This document shows, piece after piece, positions 21,705 through 32,096 of a stretch of 64,000 bases of DNA. The position numbers and the translations under genes were made by a program. Position 1 is the first letter of the stretch. Each line of letters begins with the position of its first letter. The DNA is from Orbus hercynius (lineage in GTDB: Bacteria; Pseudomonadota; Gammaproteobacteria; Enterobacterales; Orbaceae), in contig NZ_RBWY01000002.1 in assembly GCF_003634275.1 (NCBI RefSeq), positions 310,001 to 374,000 on the forward strand. Direction: 5' to 3'. The notes below the pieces were generated by a model. It did no database searches. It was not told the origin of the DNA and worked only from the letters and a program-made list of their open reading frames with translations.

Positions 21705-21705
21705 G

Positions 21706-22254
21706 TTATCGTTTTATCTCTTGGACTTGATTAGGAATGATTGTCGTTTTTACTCTGCTACCTTTATTTGCTTGTGCGAGAATTTTTTGCTGGTTGACAT
21801 CATAAATAATTTTATTACTCACAATGTGATTATCTTGCTGTAATAACTCTGCATCACCAATTAGCGTAACACTGTTTTCTTTAACTTGATAAATTAATTG
21901 ATTAGCATGGCCTATAATTGTCTGTTTTGGCGACTGGGCATTCATTTGTTTGAAATATACAGGACTGCCATTGGCGGTAATGATTTGGTTCTCTTTACTA
22001 TTCATATCGGTAATGACGACCGTATGCGCTTTGACTTCCAAATTATCTTGAATGATAACGACATTCCCTGTAAAGGTAATGGTATTGTTTTTTAAATCTA
22101 TCTGTTGATTATCGGCATCGATCGAAATTGGTTTATTGTTAATCGTTGCACTTGGTGATGTTTGAGCGTGTGATAATGATGATAGTAAACTAATTATTAG
22201 GCCAACTAACATAAATTTAATTTTTGTGGAACGAGAGGGAACATGACGTCTCAT
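21706..22254 (-). CDS. lptA: LPS transport periplasmic protein LptA
   Basis: Periplasmic bridge protein of the LPS transport path. The 182-residue product has a signal peptide (about 1-30, ending LSHAQ) followed by the OstA/LptA beta-jellyroll ([20 protein letters not shown] and later [10 protein letters not shown]). It lies between lptC and lptB in the usual order. Confidence 0.93.
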   Translation of the reverse strand: MRRHVPSRSTKIKFMLVGLIISLLSSLSHAQTSPSATINNKPISIDADNQQIDLKNNTITFTGNVVIIQDNLEVKAHTVVITDMNSKENQIITANGSPVYFKQMNAQSPKQTIIGHANQLIYQVKENSVTLIGDAELLQQDNHIVSNKIIYDVNQQKILAQANKGSRVKTTIIPNQVQEIKR

Positions 22255-22265
22255 TAGTGGTATCC

Positions 22266-22856
22266 TTAGTTAGTTGGGCTCTGAGTTTGAATGTTGGGTG
22301 TATTATAATAAGTTTTTACATTTTCTAATATATCGGCTGTTTTATTTCTTAAATTACCGAAGAGGCCTGTACCTGTTGAGGTGAAATTTGTCCCTTCAAT
22401 TGTTACAAAATCTTTAGACGTCACAACCTGAGTCGTTAAATCAACAGTCGCATTATCTGTGATAATTTTTTGTAATTGTGAATCGGGTAGAATATTTTGC
22501 AGTATCACATTGCCCTCAAGATATAAAAGTTTATCACGTGTTAATGTCGATTGATTTGCAGAAATGTGCCAAGTTTCTATCACGTCTCGATTATATAATG
22601 TAATATTTGGCATTTGAAATAATGTTTCGCCTTGACTGTCAAAATGTTTTACCTGGCTGGCAATAATTTTGTAACTTAAATTACCGACCGGATCATATAT
22701 TGTTGTTTCCATCCGATCACTTTGATAGATAGGTTGAGTCGCTAAGTCAATTGTTTCAACCAAATTAGCATTGCTCTCTTCTCGTTGGTAATAATAAATA
22801 CCGATAATTAGAATAATGAGTAAAATATAAATGATATTTTTTTTCTTCATTGCCAA
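22266..22856 (-). CDS. lptC: LPS export protein LptC
   Basis: Bitopic inner-membrane component of the Lpt bridge. The 196-residue product has one N-terminal membrane helix (IIYILLIILIIGIYYY) followed by the periplasmic LptC fold (MPNITLYN, WHISANQSTLTRDKLLYLEGNV). First gene of the leftward lptCAB-rpoN-rapZ unit; kdsC and kdsD, which precede lptC in E. coli, are not here. Confidence 0.9.
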   Translation of the reverse strand: MAMKKKNIIYILLIILIIGIYYYQREESNANLVETIDLATQPIYQSDRMETTIYDPVGNLSYKIIASQVKHFDSQGETLFQMPNITLYNRDVIETWHISANQSTLTRDKLLYLEGNVILQNILPDSQLQKIITDNATVDLTTQVVTSKDFVTIEGTNFTSTGTGLFGNLRNKTADILENVKTYYNTPNIQTQSPTN

Positions 22857-23348
22857 TGTGTGAGATCCTTATAATGAATATCTTACTGTATGCGCTAGCT
22901 ATTGAGCCTATTTTACGTTAATTTTGCTTAAAATAATATCTTACATTAAACGGTTATGCGATTTTTATGAGTATTGTTTTTTACATTTCAGTTAAAACAT
23001 CGATATGTGTTTTGATTGCACAATCAGCGATTTCAGCGTTAGGACTGCATCGTTTTCACATAACCAATTAGATTAAGTTGGCACACCTTGTTGATAAGCA
23101 AAAATAGAATACCGCACAATAGCTGGAATGCTTCCGGCAACATGGATAGTCATTATACAAAGAGGAAGTACTTGGCTAAGTAAATTTTTATCTAAATCGC
23201 TAAGCTGTTTTTATTATCATTACAATTTATTATTAGCTATTTACTGCAATAATTAGTTATATTACACGATAACACCAAAGATGGTATCGGTTTTTATCTC
23301 CTTAGTTGAGATATCTGTGGAAATTTATTTAGTTGAGGCTAGTTATTA
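22857..23348. other. Divergent intergenic region lptC/macA
   Basis: About 490 AT-rich bases. It must hold the promoters of the lpt unit and of macAB. On the minus strand, 23210 to 23073, one frame is open for 45 codons and reads like a protein C-terminus (VAGSIPAIVRYSIFAYQQG, then a stop) with no start codon; it may be a leftover of a decayed gene, but I do not recognise the family. Two small hairpins (such as ATCTCCTTAGTTGAGAT near 23296) lie close to macA. Confidence 0.4.
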
Positions 23349-24533
23349 ATGACATTTTTGAGAAAAATAAAATTTAAATATATTCTTGTGTTACTAGTGA
23401 TACTTATCATTATCTATGGCGTAAGTCGTCTATTTTTTACTGAGGAGTCAGATACGCGATATATTACGACTAAAGTTGAAAAAGGTCATATTGAGCAGAC
23501 GGTACTCGCTGATGGGAAAATTAGCGCATTTAAACTAGTGAATGTCGGCGCACAAGTTTCGGGTCAGATTCAAAAGTTATATGTTCAATTAGGTGATAAA
23601 GTAAAAGCCGGGGACATGATTGCTGAAATCGATGACCTTAAACAAAAAAATGACTTAATGCAATCAAAAGCATCATTAGCAAGCTTACAAGCACAACGAA
23701 CAGCAAAAGAGGCGAATTTAAAAAATTATCAGTTAACTTATGGACGCCAATTGAAATTGGTGAATAAAGGTGTTGGTATACAATCTGATTTAGATGCCGC
23801 TGAGGCGCAACTAGATGTTATTAAGGCGGATATCGCTTCGCTTGATGCTGATATTATCCGAGCTAAAATTGCAGTAGACACTGCTGAAGTTAATCTTGGT
23901 TATACAAAAATCACTTCACCGATTGATGGGATTGTGGTTGCAACACCCGTAGAAGAAGGTCAAACGGTTAACTCGGTGCAAAGTGCGCCAACGATTGTTA
24001 AAGTTGCCCAGCTTGATAAAATGACTGTAGAGGCTCAAATTTCAGAAGCTGATGTTATTAAGGTCAAAACGGGTATGCCTGTATACTTTACGATTCTGGG
24101 ACGACCGAATATGCATTTTAGTGGTATGACTCTTCGCGCGGTTGAGCCAGCACCAACTTCGATTAATAACGAAACATCGACTTCAACCACAACGACTACT
24201 GCTATTTATTACAATGGATTATTTGATGTGGATAATCCTGAACATCTTTTACGTATTTCGATGACTGCTCAGGTTTACATTGTATTAGCTAATGCAGAAA
24301 ATGTACTTTATATACCATCTACCTCGATTCAACAAAATTTTGGTGATGGCAAAGCAACGGTATTTGTATTAGATGATGGGCAAAATATTCGCGAAAAAGC
24401 GATTGAAATTGGTATTGATAATAATGTTAATGTAGAAGTCAAATCTGGGCTTGATTTGGGTGATACTATTGTGGTGAGTCGCTTGGATGGTGGTTCTGTC
24501 AGCAAGTCTAGAACGCCACGAATGGGATTTTAA
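23349..24533 (+). CDS. macA: Macrolide/enterotoxin exporter periplasmic adaptor MacA
   Basis: Membrane-fusion protein that links MacB to the TolC channel. The 394-residue product has one N-terminal membrane anchor ([20 protein letters not shown]), a biotinyl-lipoyl-like segment ([20 protein letters not shown] and later [20 protein letters not shown]), an alpha-hairpin (about residues 95-180) and a beta-barrel. It is immediately followed by macB; no tolC is nearby, as is usual. Confidence 0.92.
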   Translation: MTFLRKIKFKYILVLLVILIIIYGVSRLFFTEESDTRYITTKVEKGHIEQTVLADGKISAFKLVNVGAQVSGQIQKLYVQLGDKVKAGDMIAEIDDLKQKNDLMQSKASLASLQAQRTAKEANLKNYQLTYGRQLKLVNKGVGIQSDLDAAEAQLDVIKADIASLDADIIRAKIAVDTAEVNLGYTKITSPIDGIVVATPVEEGQTVNSVQSAPTIVKVAQLDKMTVEAQISEADVIKVKTGMPVYFTILGRPNMHFSGMTLRAVEPAPTSINNETSTSTTTTTAIYYNGLFDVDNPEHLLRISMTAQVYIVLANAENVLYIPSTSIQQNFGDGKATVFVLDDGQNIREKAIEIGIDNNVNVEVKSGLDLGDTIVVSRLDGGSVSKSRTPRMGF

Positions 24534-24537
24534 TGTG

Positions 24538-26502
24538 ATGAATAACATTCCACTCATTGAATTAAAAAATATTGTTCGTGAATTTCCCGCAGGGGAGTCG
24601 ACAATTAGAGTATTAAAAAATATTGATCTCACAATCAATGCAGGCGAGATGGTGGCGATTGTTGGTTCATCTGGTTCGGGTAAGTCAACACTAATGAATA
24701 TATTAGGTTGCTTAGATAAAGCTACCAATGGCGTTTATACCATTGGAGGAAGAGAAACGAGTAAACTTACGCCTGACGAACTAGCCGAGCTACGGCGAGA
24801 ACATTTTGGCTTTATTTTCCAGCGTTATCATTTACTCAATGCGTTAACCGCTGAAGGTAATGTTGAGGTGCCGGCAATTTATGCTGGATGCAAAAAAGCA
24901 CAACGGCATCAAAAAGCAAGTGACATTTTAACAAGGCTCGGACTGGCAGATAAAATGCACAATAAGCCGACACAATTATCTGGCGGGCAACAGCAACGTG
25001 TTAGTATTGGTCGTGCTTTGATGAACGGAGGGCAAATTATTTTAGCTGATGAACCTACTGGCGCTTTAGATCAAAAAAGCGGTCATGAGGTCATGGCAAT
25101 TTTGCGCGAATTGCATGGACAAGGACACACGATTATTATTGTTACGCATGATCCCAATATTGCACAAAGCGCGCAGCGGATTATTGAAATCAGTGATGGG
25201 CGAATTATTGCCGATACGCAAAACCCTGCGTTTGCGGTGAATGCTAATCAGCCTAATGAAGTTAAACAGATTGATATTACTAAAACACAAGATACCTTAT
25301 CGGCAAAAGCAGATCGCTTTAAAGATGCCTTTAAAATGGCCATTTTGTCGATGCTTTCTCAAAAACTGCGTACATTTTTAACCATGCTTGGAATTATTAT
25401 TGGTATTGCATCTGTTGTATCGGTGGTGGCGTTGGGAGAAGGTTCAAGACAGCAAATTTTAGCCGATATCAGTTCGATGGGAACGAGTACGTTAGAGATT
25501 TTTCCTGGTACCGGTTTTGGTGATCGTAATGCGGGGAGGATTAATACCTTACGTTCGGCCGATGCTGATGCGTTAGCGCAGCAGAGTTATGTTCATAGTG
25601 CAACACCGAATGTATCAACGAGTGTTTATTTTAGAAAAGATAATCAAGCACTTTCTGGCACGGTAAATGGTGTCGGCGAGCAGTTTTTTGCGGTTAGGGG
25701 CTATGATATCATGCAAGGTAAATTCTTCGATGCTAATAGTATTACTAATTCTGCTCAAGATGTCGTTATTGATGAAAACACAGTGAAACGCTTATTTCCT
25801 AATCAAGACCCTATCGGGCAAGTATTTTACGTTGGGCAATTACCCGTTAGGGTCGTTGGTGTTGCAACGCGAAAAAATCAAGGTTGGGGGAGCAATGAAA
25901 GCTTAAATGTATGGTTACCTTATTCAACGGTCATTAATCGTATGATTGGTCAAACGACGTTAAAGAGTATTACGGTTAGGGTAAAAGATAATATCGATCT
26001 CTCTGTTGCGGAGCAAGATCTTGAGCGTATTATGCTCAAAAGGCACGGAACCAGAGATTTCTTCATTTTTAATTCCGACTCGATTCGCCAAACGATCGAA
26101 TCGGCAACAGCAACTATGACGCTATTAGTATCCGCTATCGCTTTGATTTCATTGATTGTGGGTGGTATTGGGGTAATGAATATTATGCTAGTGTCTGTTA
26201 CGGAAAGAACACGGGAAATCGGTGTCAGGATGGCTGTTGGGGCAAGATCAAGCGATATTTTACAACAATTCCTGATTGAAGCTGTATTAGTCTGTTTAAT
26301 TGGTGGAATATTGGGGATTTTATTATCTTTACTGATTGGTGGATTGTTTGCTTATTTTGTCACCACATTTTCGATGATCTTTTCATTATCAGCCATTATT
26401 GCCGCCTTTACATGCTCGAGTCTTATTGGGATTGTTTTTGGCTATTTTCCAGCTAAACGAGCAGCTGGTTTAGATCCTATTTACGCATTAGAGCGAGAAT
26501 AA
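24538..26502 (+). CDS. macB: MacB ABC transporter, ATPase and permease
   Basis: Homodimeric mechanotransmission ABC transporter that drives export of macrolides, peptides or heme-related substrates from the periplasm through MacA and TolC. The N-terminal ATPase has Walker A ([17 protein letters not shown], about 40-56), the [15 protein letters not shown] signature and the [11 protein letters not shown]alker B. After a linker come TM1 (about 280), a large periplasmic domain and three C-terminal helices. I place the start at ATG 24538 (654 residues) or GTG 24535, after GGGA, not at an in-frame upstream ATG inside macA. Confidence 0.94.
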   Translation: MNNIPLIELKNIVREFPAGESTIRVLKNIDLTINAGEMVAIVGSSGSGKSTLMNILGCLDKATNGVYTIGGRETSKLTPDELAELRREHFGFIFQRYHLLNALTAEGNVEVPAIYAGCKKAQRHQKASDILTRLGLADKMHNKPTQLSGGQQQRVSIGRALMNGGQIILADEPTGALDQKSGHEVMAILRELHGQGHTIIIVTHDPNIAQSAQRIIEISDGRIIADTQNPAFAVNANQPNEVKQIDITKTQDTLSAKADRFKDAFKMAILSMLSQKLRTFLTMLGIIIGIASVVSVVALGEGSRQQILADISSMGTSTLEIFPGTGFGDRNAGRINTLRSADADALAQQSYVHSATPNVSTSVYFRKDNQALSGTVNGVGEQFFAVRGYDIMQGKFFDANSITNSAQDVVIDENTVKRLFPNQDPIGQVFYVGQLPVRVVGVATRKNQGWGSNESLNVWLPYSTVINRMIGQTTLKSITVRVKDNIDLSVAEQDLERIMLKRHGTRDFFIFNSDSIRQTIESATATMTLLVSAIALISLIVGGIGVMNIMLVSVTERTREIGVRMAVGARSSDILQQFLIEAVLVCLIGGILGILLSLLIGGLFAYFVTTFSMIFSLSAIIAAFTCSSLIGIVFGYFPAKRAAGLDPIYALERE

Positions 26503-26509
26503 ATACGTC

Positions 26510-26540
26510 ACCACTATTTGATTTTATAAAATAGTGGTGA
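26510..26540. terminator. Hairpin between macB and MFS gene
   Basis: CACCACTATTT and AAATAGTGGTG form a perfect 11-bp stem with a 9-base loop between two convergent genes. It is followed rightward by AGCTTATTTC, a weak T-run, so terminator function is likely but not certain. Confidence 0.75.
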
Positions 26541-26553
26541 GCTTATTTCGTGA

Positions 26554-27867
26554 TTACGTCATCTCTTTGGTGATATGTTTATTGATTAATAAAATAATGC
26601 CAATGATTGCCCCGAGTGCAAACAGTGAAATGACATAAAAGGCCGGTGCGAGTTTACTAAATAAATTGGTGAAAACTGACAGCAGTAATGGCGTGATGCC
26701 TCCGGCAATCGCATATGCCATATTAAATGAGAATGACACGCCACTATAACGCACTGCCGTTGGAAACGCCTTCACCATAAAACATGCAAATGAACCGACA
26801 ATACCGACGCCAAAGCCAGCAAGAGGATATGTGATAAATAATAACTCAGCATGATGTTCAAGGGAAAAATAGAACCCTGCAATGGTGATAACGGCAATCA
26901 TACTACCGATGATGATAATTTTGCCGAGCATAAATTTATCTGCTAAAACCCCATATACTGTGCAGCTGATAATTAAGCCAATGATGGCACAAGTATTGGC
27001 TTGTAATGATTCTGTTGCTGAGAAACCAAATTGCTGCTGTAGATAAATTGGTGCCATGAGAATAACAACCATAATACCTGCTGATAAAATCCACGTTAAT
27101 AACATTGATAATAGCGTTTGTGGCAGGTAATAAATGAGAACGGTTAAGACCGGTAAGCGCTGAGTTGACTCGTGCGATTTACGTTGCTGCATCGCGATAA
27201 AAATCGGTGTTTCTTTTAACCAGCGACGCAAATACATCGCTAAAAAGCCAAATCCACCACCAATAATAAAGGGAATACGCCAGCCCCAAGTATTCATTGC
27301 CTCGCCAACAAAGATCATATTGATGGCAGTTGAAATGAGTGAGCCAAATAAAATGCCTAAACTGAGTCCACTCGTTAATATGCCACATGCTAGGCCAACA
27401 CGACGAGGTGGTACATGCTCGGCAACAAATGTCCATGCGCCTGGCACTTCGCCGCCTACGGCGAGTCCTTGGCATAATCGCATTATCAACAATAGAATTG
27501 GTGCGGCATAATTAAGCGTAGCATAAGTCGGTAATAAACCAATACATAAAGTCGGTAGTGCCATGAGTAAGATACTTAATGTGAACATTTTTTTGCGACC
27601 AAATTTGTCACCAAAGTGTGCCATGACAATACCACCAAAAGGACGAATTAAATAGCCCGCTGCAAAGATGCCAAATGTCTGTATTTGGCTTAACCAACCC
27701 GGCATATCGGGTGGAAAAAACAAATGACCAATCGTCGTAGAGAAGAAAACAAAGATAATAAAATCATAAAACTCCAGTGCACCTCCAAGTGATGCGAGCG
27801 CAAGGGTTTTATAATCTTGTGCTTGTAATGGATGAGATTGTAATGTTGACGTGACAGAATGATCCAT
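26554..27867 (-). CDS. MFS transporter, metabolite:H+ symporter family
   Basis: A 437-residue, 12-helix transporter of the MHS branch (relatives: ProP, ShiA, YhjE, KgtP). Family motifs are clear: GGALEFYDFIIFVFFS in helix 1, AGYLIRPFGGIVMAHFGDKFGRKKMF in loop 2-3, and RLCQGLAVGGEVPGAWTFVAEH in helix 4-5. The substrate cannot be told from sequence; osmolytes, dicarboxylates and shikimate are known for the family. An AGG site precedes the ATG. Confidence 0.85.
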   Translation of the reverse strand: MDHSVTSTLQSHPLQAQDYKTLALASLGGALEFYDFIIFVFFSTTIGHLFFPPDMPGWLSQIQTFGIFAAGYLIRPFGGIVMAHFGDKFGRKKMFTLSILLMALPTLCIGLLPTYATLNYAAPILLLIMRLCQGLAVGGEVPGAWTFVAEHVPPRRVGLACGILTSGLSLGILFGSLISTAINMIFVGEAMNTWGWRIPFIIGGGFGFLAMYLRRWLKETPIFIAMQQRKSHESTQRLPVLTVLIYYLPQTLLSMLLTWILSAGIMVVILMAPIYLQQQFGFSATESLQANTCAIIGLIISCTVYGVLADKFMLGKIIIIGSMIAVITIAGFYFSLEHHAELLFITYPLAGFGVGIVGSFACFMVKAFPTAVRYSGVSFSFNMAYAIAGGITPLLLSVFTNLFSKLAPAFYVISLFALGAIIGIILLINKHITKEMT

Positions 27868-28255
27868 ATGATATAACCTAGTTTTATAATTAGTATTGAT
27901 TAAGTAATGAAAATCGTTTTAATTATTGCATTAGTAAGGAAAACAACACGATAAGTCAGTATCGAGGCAATAAAATTGATGCTAAATATACCTTAATTTA
28001 CGACAATCTTCTAATAAGATTTGTTTTACCTATGTTTTGATTATCAATATTATGTGTTGGGTGATATTGTTGATTTTCGAGCAGCTGCTTTAAATGAGTA
28101 GGTAAATATAAACTCATATTTGATATCATCTACGGCCTTGCAAATAACATAATCAGCACTATGATGCTTAAAATAAGCACAATTTTCACCACTCTAGTCC
28201 AGTTATAGGTTTACACTATAAAAACATCCACTTATCAACATTAGGAGTATTGAAC
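27868..28255. other. Divergent intergenic region MFS gene/lacD
   Basis: Nearly 390 AT-rich bases between the divergent MFS and lacD starts, presumably holding both promoters. A TTTACACTATAAAA stretch about 40 bases before lacD could be a -10 region. No open frame, repeat or clear operator is seen. Confidence 0.45.
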
Positions 28256-29296
28256 ATGTCTAAAAAGAGAATCTCCCGCAGAAAATTTAATTGTATGCAG
28301 CAATTATCCAATCATGATGGCGTGATTGCCGCATTAGCGATTGATCAACGAGGATCAATGGTTAAAATGATGGAAAGTGCTGTTGGCAAAGAACGCTATC
28401 ATGTTGATATGGTTTACGAGTTTAAAGAGTTAGTTTCTCAAGAGTTGACCAAGTATGTGAGTGCCATTTTATTGGATGAAGAGTATGGTTTTAAAGGAAT
28501 GAATGCTAAAAATGCCAATTCAGGACTGATCCTATCATATGAAAAAACGGGATATGATGTGAATACACCAGGCCGTTTACCTGAACTTTTACCGGAAGAG
28601 TCCATTCAGCGTTTAATTAAGAAAGGGGCAGATGCGGCAAAAGTATTAGTTTACTATAATCCAGATGACCCAAAGGATATTTTAGATAAAAAACATGCTT
28701 TTTTAGAGCGATTAGGCGAAGAAGCAAGAGCGGTGGATTTACCTGTGTTTGTTGAGCCTATTGTGTATGATAATGAGATAATTGATGATAAAAGCCCTGA
28801 ATTTGCGAAAATAAAACCTCGTAAAGTGATAAAAACCATTGAAGAGTTCACCAAAAAAGCATACCACATTGATGTATTAAAAGTTGAAGTGCCGGTGTTA
28901 TTTAAATACGTAGCAGGATTTAACGACAATAATCCTATCGTTTATTCGCAAAAAGATGCCGCGAATTATTTTAAAGAAGCGAGTGATGCAACAACGCGCC
29001 CATTTATCTATTTAAGTGCTGGCGTACCGACTAAGACTTTCCATGAGGAGCTTATATTTGCAGGTCAATCTGGCGCAAAATATAGTGGTATTTTAGGCGG
29101 TAGGGCAACTTGGTTTGATGGCGTCGCTGCTTATGGAAAAGGCGGAAAAGCAGGGCTTCTTGAATGGTTAGACTCGGTTGGTCGCGATAATGTTGAGCAT
29201 CTTAATAAAATTTTAACACAGTATGCACATCCTTGGTACCATGCTTATGGTGGCCTAGATAATATTGAGGTATTTGATATTAACTTAGCTGATTAA
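28256..29296 (+). CDS. lacD: Tagatose 1,6-bisphosphate aldolase, LacD type
   Basis: Class I aldolase expected to split tagatose 1,6-bisphosphate into dihydroxyacetone phosphate and glyceraldehyde 3-phosphate. The 346-residue product has the LacD signatures ALAIDQRGSMVKMM (about 28-41), ILLDEEYGF, PVFVEPIVYD and the Schiff-base lysine region IDVLKVEVPVLFKYV (about 208). This family is characterised in Gram-positive cocci, while enterobacteria usually use the class II GatY/KbaY enzymes. No lacABC or PTS genes accompany it. I chose ATG 28256, 8 bases after TAGGAG, over a TTG two codons upstream. A regulatory role, as for one streptococcal LacD, is possible but unsupported here. Confidence 0.88.
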   Translation: MSKKRISRRKFNCMQQLSNHDGVIAALAIDQRGSMVKMMESAVGKERYHVDMVYEFKELVSQELTKYVSAILLDEEYGFKGMNAKNANSGLILSYEKTGYDVNTPGRLPELLPEESIQRLIKKGADAAKVLVYYNPDDPKDILDKKHAFLERLGEEARAVDLPVFVEPIVYDNEIIDDKSPEFAKIKPRKVIKTIEEFTKKAYHIDVLKVEVPVLFKYVAGFNDNNPIVYSQKDAANYFKEASDATTRPFIYLSAGVPTKTFHEELIFAGQSGAKYSGILGGRATWFDGVAAYGKGGKAGLLEWLDSVGRDNVEHLNKILTQYAHPWYHAYGGLDNIEVFDINLAD

Positions 29297-29311
29297 CTGC
29301 TTGTCGTCAAT

Positions 29312-29342
29312 AAAATGCCACAATATACAAGGTGGCATTTTT
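29312..29342 (+). terminator. lacD terminator
   Basis: AAAATGCCAC and GTGGCATTTTT pair around a 10-base AT loop, 15 bases after the lacD stop. A and T runs on both flanks let it serve the convergent DUF2628 gene as well. Confidence 0.9.
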
Positions 29343-29348
29343 ATTGAA

Positions 29349-29804
29349 TTACAGATGGGAAACGATATCGTGATGTTGACTCTCAGCTTTTTTCATTTCA
29401 AAAATTGCCATATCTGGATTGAGTGCTTCTGCTGTACCTACGAGTTCATATCCTTTACTGATGAGATTTTTTTCTCGAAGACTATTGCCTTGAACGCCAA
29501 TCACAATAGCTACAGCAAGTTGAACAATAAAAAATACGATGGACCACATTAGTGCTGTATTAAGTGCATTTTGATATTGATAAGAAGACGTGTATCCATC
29601 CATATCTGGCGAAACACTATCTGAGATTATAAACAGTGCTATTCTAAATATGATTAATAAAATCGCTACAAACCATAATTTTTTGACTAATCCCCAAATA
29701 AATCCTAACCCAAAAATTTCTAACACAAATCCAGGCCACGACCAACCTTGTTTTACTGCCTCAATTCGCCCATCATCATGTTTAAATAATTTATAATTTT
29801 TCAT
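29349..29804 (-). CDS. DUF2628 domain-containing membrane protein
   Basis: A 151-residue protein starting MKNYKLFKHDDGRIEAVKQG, then WSWPGFVLEIFGLGFIWGLVKKLW, the hallmark of DUF2628. It has three hydrophobic segments and a charged soluble C-terminus (SKGYELVGTAEALNPDMAIFE). Function is unknown. It lies tail-to-tail with lacD. Confidence 0.85.
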   Translation of the reverse strand: MKNYKLFKHDDGRIEAVKQGWSWPGFVLEIFGLGFIWGLVKKLWFVAILLIIFRIALFIISDSVSPDMDGYTSSYQYQNALNTALMWSIVFFIVQLAVAIVIGVQGNSLREKNLISKGYELVGTAEALNPDMAIFEMKKAESQHHDIVSHL

Positions 29805-29897
29805 CTTTTTGTTTTATTTTCAATAAATAAAGGAATTGGTATTGTATAGTATTTTTTTTATAAAAAACAATATCGCGACGAAAATTTTGCCGAGTAT

Positions 29898-30818
29898 TTA
29901 TTTTAGTTTAAATCCATATTGTTCAATTAATCTTTTTAATTCACTAATATAGTGCTGAGCAGATTGACTTAACTGAACTTTTTGAGACGTAATCCAACCG
30001 ACCAGAATTTTTTCCTCTGTTTTTAATGGGATTGAGGCAATATCAGAACCATTTAAATCAGTGCTTAGGACACCGGTACTAATTGTGTAGCCATTTAATC
30101 CATGTAGTAAATTGAATAACGTGGCGCGATCGCTCACATGAATACTTTTTTTATGATATACCGTACTTAAGATCTCTTCTGAAAAATAGAAAGAGTTATA
30201 CTCTCCTTGCTCAAATGACAAGTAAGGGTAGTCTTCTAACTCTTCTAATGTGATTTTGCTATTTAGCGCTAGCGGGTGCTTCGTACTGATAAACACATGG
30301 GGATCGGCGTCAAATAATGGATAGAATGTTAAATTATTCTCTTTGAGTAGTCGCCGAATCACTTTTTGGTTGAAATCATTTAGATATAAAATACCAACTT
30401 CACTACGTAAAGTGGTGACATCGGTAATAATATCATGGGTGCGAGTTTCTCTTAATGTAAATTCATACTCATCAGTATGATTCTTTTTGATTAGATTAAC
30501 AAATGCATTAACCGCAAAGGCATAATGCTGAGTGGATATACTACATAACTGTTTTGATGGTAATTTTTTATTATAGTGTTGTTCCAGTAGTTCGGTTTGT
30601 TCGAGAATCTGTTTGGCGTAGCCTAAAAACTCAGTGCCTTCGGTCGTTAAAGATACGCCTTTTGTGGTACGAATAAATATTTTTAAATCAAATTCGTCCT
30701 CAAGCTCTTTTATTGCTGTAGATAGGCTCGGTTGGGTGATATATAGTTTTTTAGCGGCCTCATTCATTGAACCGGTGCGAGCAACTTCAATAATATAACG
30801 GAGTTGATTTAATTTCAT
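29898..30818 (-). CDS. LysR family transcriptional regulator
   Basis: A 306-residue LysR regulator with the N-terminal winged helix-turn-helix (LNQLRYIIEVARTGSMNEAAKKLYITQPSLSTAIKELE, residues 3-41) and a C-terminal effector-binding domain. The sequence is reminiscent of the CpsY/MetR-like regulators of Firmicutes (TRTHDIITDVTTLRSEVGILYL). It is transcribed divergently from aroG across 165 bases, the usual layout of a LysR regulator and its target. The effector is unknown. Confidence 0.88.
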   Translation of the reverse strand: MKLNQLRYIIEVARTGSMNEAAKKLYITQPSLSTAIKELEDEFDLKIFIRTTKGVSLTTEGTEFLGYAKQILEQTELLEQHYNKKLPSKQLCSISTQHYAFAVNAFVNLIKKNHTDEYEFTLRETRTHDIITDVTTLRSEVGILYLNDFNQKVIRRLLKENNLTFYPLFDADPHVFISTKHPLALNSKITLEELEDYPYLSFEQGEYNSFYFSEEILSTVYHKKSIHVSDRATLFNLLHGLNGYTISTGVLSTDLNGSDIASIPLKTEEKILVGWITSQKVQLSQSAQHYISELKRLIEQYGFKLK

Positions 30819-30983
30819 TGGCTATTCTCTAATATCAACGTTTGATCATATTCAAACAACAAATCTACTTAAGTGTCCGAGTCTAAGATAATTGTTTTAC
30901 CTACGGGCAATAAACTAAATTATCATTTTTTTGTTAACTGGGTATATACTAGTCTAGTTTTGTTTAAGTAGCTAGGTATGAAA

Positions 30984-32039
30984 ATGAATTATAAAAATGA
31001 TGATGTCCATATTTCGAGTATTCGAGAACTTTTACCTCCGATTGCGTTATTAGAAAAATTTCCCGTAACACATTCTGTGGCTAATCTGGTTTGTGATACC
31101 CGCCAGAAAATTCACCACATATTAACCCATCAAGACGATCGTTTATTGGTTGTAATTGGACCATGTTCTATTCACGATACGAAGGCTGCATTAGAATATG
31201 CAAACCGCCTTAACAGCCTGCGTGCTCAATATCAAAATGAGTTAGAAATTGTGATGCGAGTTTATTTTGAAAAACCAAGAACAACAGTTGGTTGGAAAGG
31301 CTTAATTAATGATCCCTTCATTAACCATACCTTTGATATAAATGAAGGGCTTAGAATTGCACGTAAGCTATTAATTGATATCAATGAGTTGGGTGTACCT
31401 GCGGCGAGCGAATTTTTAGATATGATTTCACCTCAGTACTTAGCGGATTTAATGAGTTGGGGCGCGATTGGCGCAAGAACAACTGAGTCTCAAGTGCATC
31501 GTGAATTAGCATCAGGCTTGTCATGCCCTGTTGGATTTAAAAATGGTACCGATGGAACAATGAAAGTCGCGATCGATGCAATTAACGCTGCAAATGCGCC
31601 ACATTGTTTCTTATCGGTAACCAAATTTGGTCATTCTGCGATTGTTTCAACTACGGGTAACCCTGATTGCCATATTATTTTACGTGGCGGTAAGGAACCT
31701 AATTATAGTGCTGCACATATCGCTGCGGTGAAACAGGATTTAGAACACGCCAGTATGCAATCGAATATTATGATTGATTTTAGTCATGCTAATAGCCGTA
31801 AGCAATTTAAAGAGCAAATAAATGTTGGTAATGCTGTTGCACAGCAAATTGCAGAGGGTGAGAAGGCAATTATAGGTGTGATGATAGAAAGTCATCTTGT
31901 TGAAGGGACGCAAAACCCAGATAGCGACCAACCGTTAGTGTACGGTAAAAGTATTACAGATGGTTGTATCGGTTGGGATGATTCAGCCGCGTTATTAGAT
32001 GTATTAGCACTGGCAGTCAAACAACGGCGCAACGCGTAA
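30984..32039 (+). CDS. aroG: 3-deoxy-7-phosphoheptulonate synthase, AroG type
   Basis: First enzyme of the shikimate pathway, condensing phosphoenolpyruvate and erythrose 4-phosphate. The 351-residue product has the class I-alpha motifs RLLVVIGPCSIHD, EIVMRVYFEKPRTTVGWKGL, WGAIGARTTESQVHRELASG, MIDFSHANS and the C-terminal IGVMIESHLVEG. From recalled sequence it is closest to the phenylalanine-sensitive isozyme (N-terminus MNYKNDDVHI). ATG 30984 is favoured, with AGG 7 bases upstream, over the in-frame ATG at 30978, which would have no spacing. Confidence 0.92.
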   Translation: MNYKNDDVHISSIRELLPPIALLEKFPVTHSVANLVCDTRQKIHHILTHQDDRLLVVIGPCSIHDTKAALEYANRLNSLRAQYQNELEIVMRVYFEKPRTTVGWKGLINDPFINHTFDINEGLRIARKLLIDINELGVPAASEFLDMISPQYLADLMSWGAIGARTTESQVHRELASGLSCPVGFKNGTDGTMKVAIDAINAANAPHCFLSVTKFGHSAIVSTTGNPDCHIILRGGKEPNYSAAHIAAVKQDLEHASMQSNIMIDFSHANSRKQFKEQINVGNAVAQQIAEGEKAIIGVMIESHLVEGTQNPDSDQPLVYGKSITDGCIGWDDSAALLDVLALAVKQRRNA

Positions 32040-32045
32040 TTCAAT

Positions 32046-32074
32046 AGCCGATAAGCGCAATTATCTTATCGGCT
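32046..32074. terminator. Hairpin between aroG and CI-like gene
   Basis: AGCCGATAAG and CTTATCGGCT form a perfect 10-bp stem with a 9-base loop, between the two convergent genes. No strong T-run follows, so it may be a weak terminator or a 3'-end stabiliser. Confidence 0.65.
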
Positions 32075-32096
32075 GTAATTAGCCATGATCTCGCGT

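Noticed and set aside
23078..23094. Possible sigma-54 promoter (TGGCAC-N5-GTTG)
   Set aside because: The -12 element lacks the required GC at the right spacing, and it does not sit properly before macA or lptC.
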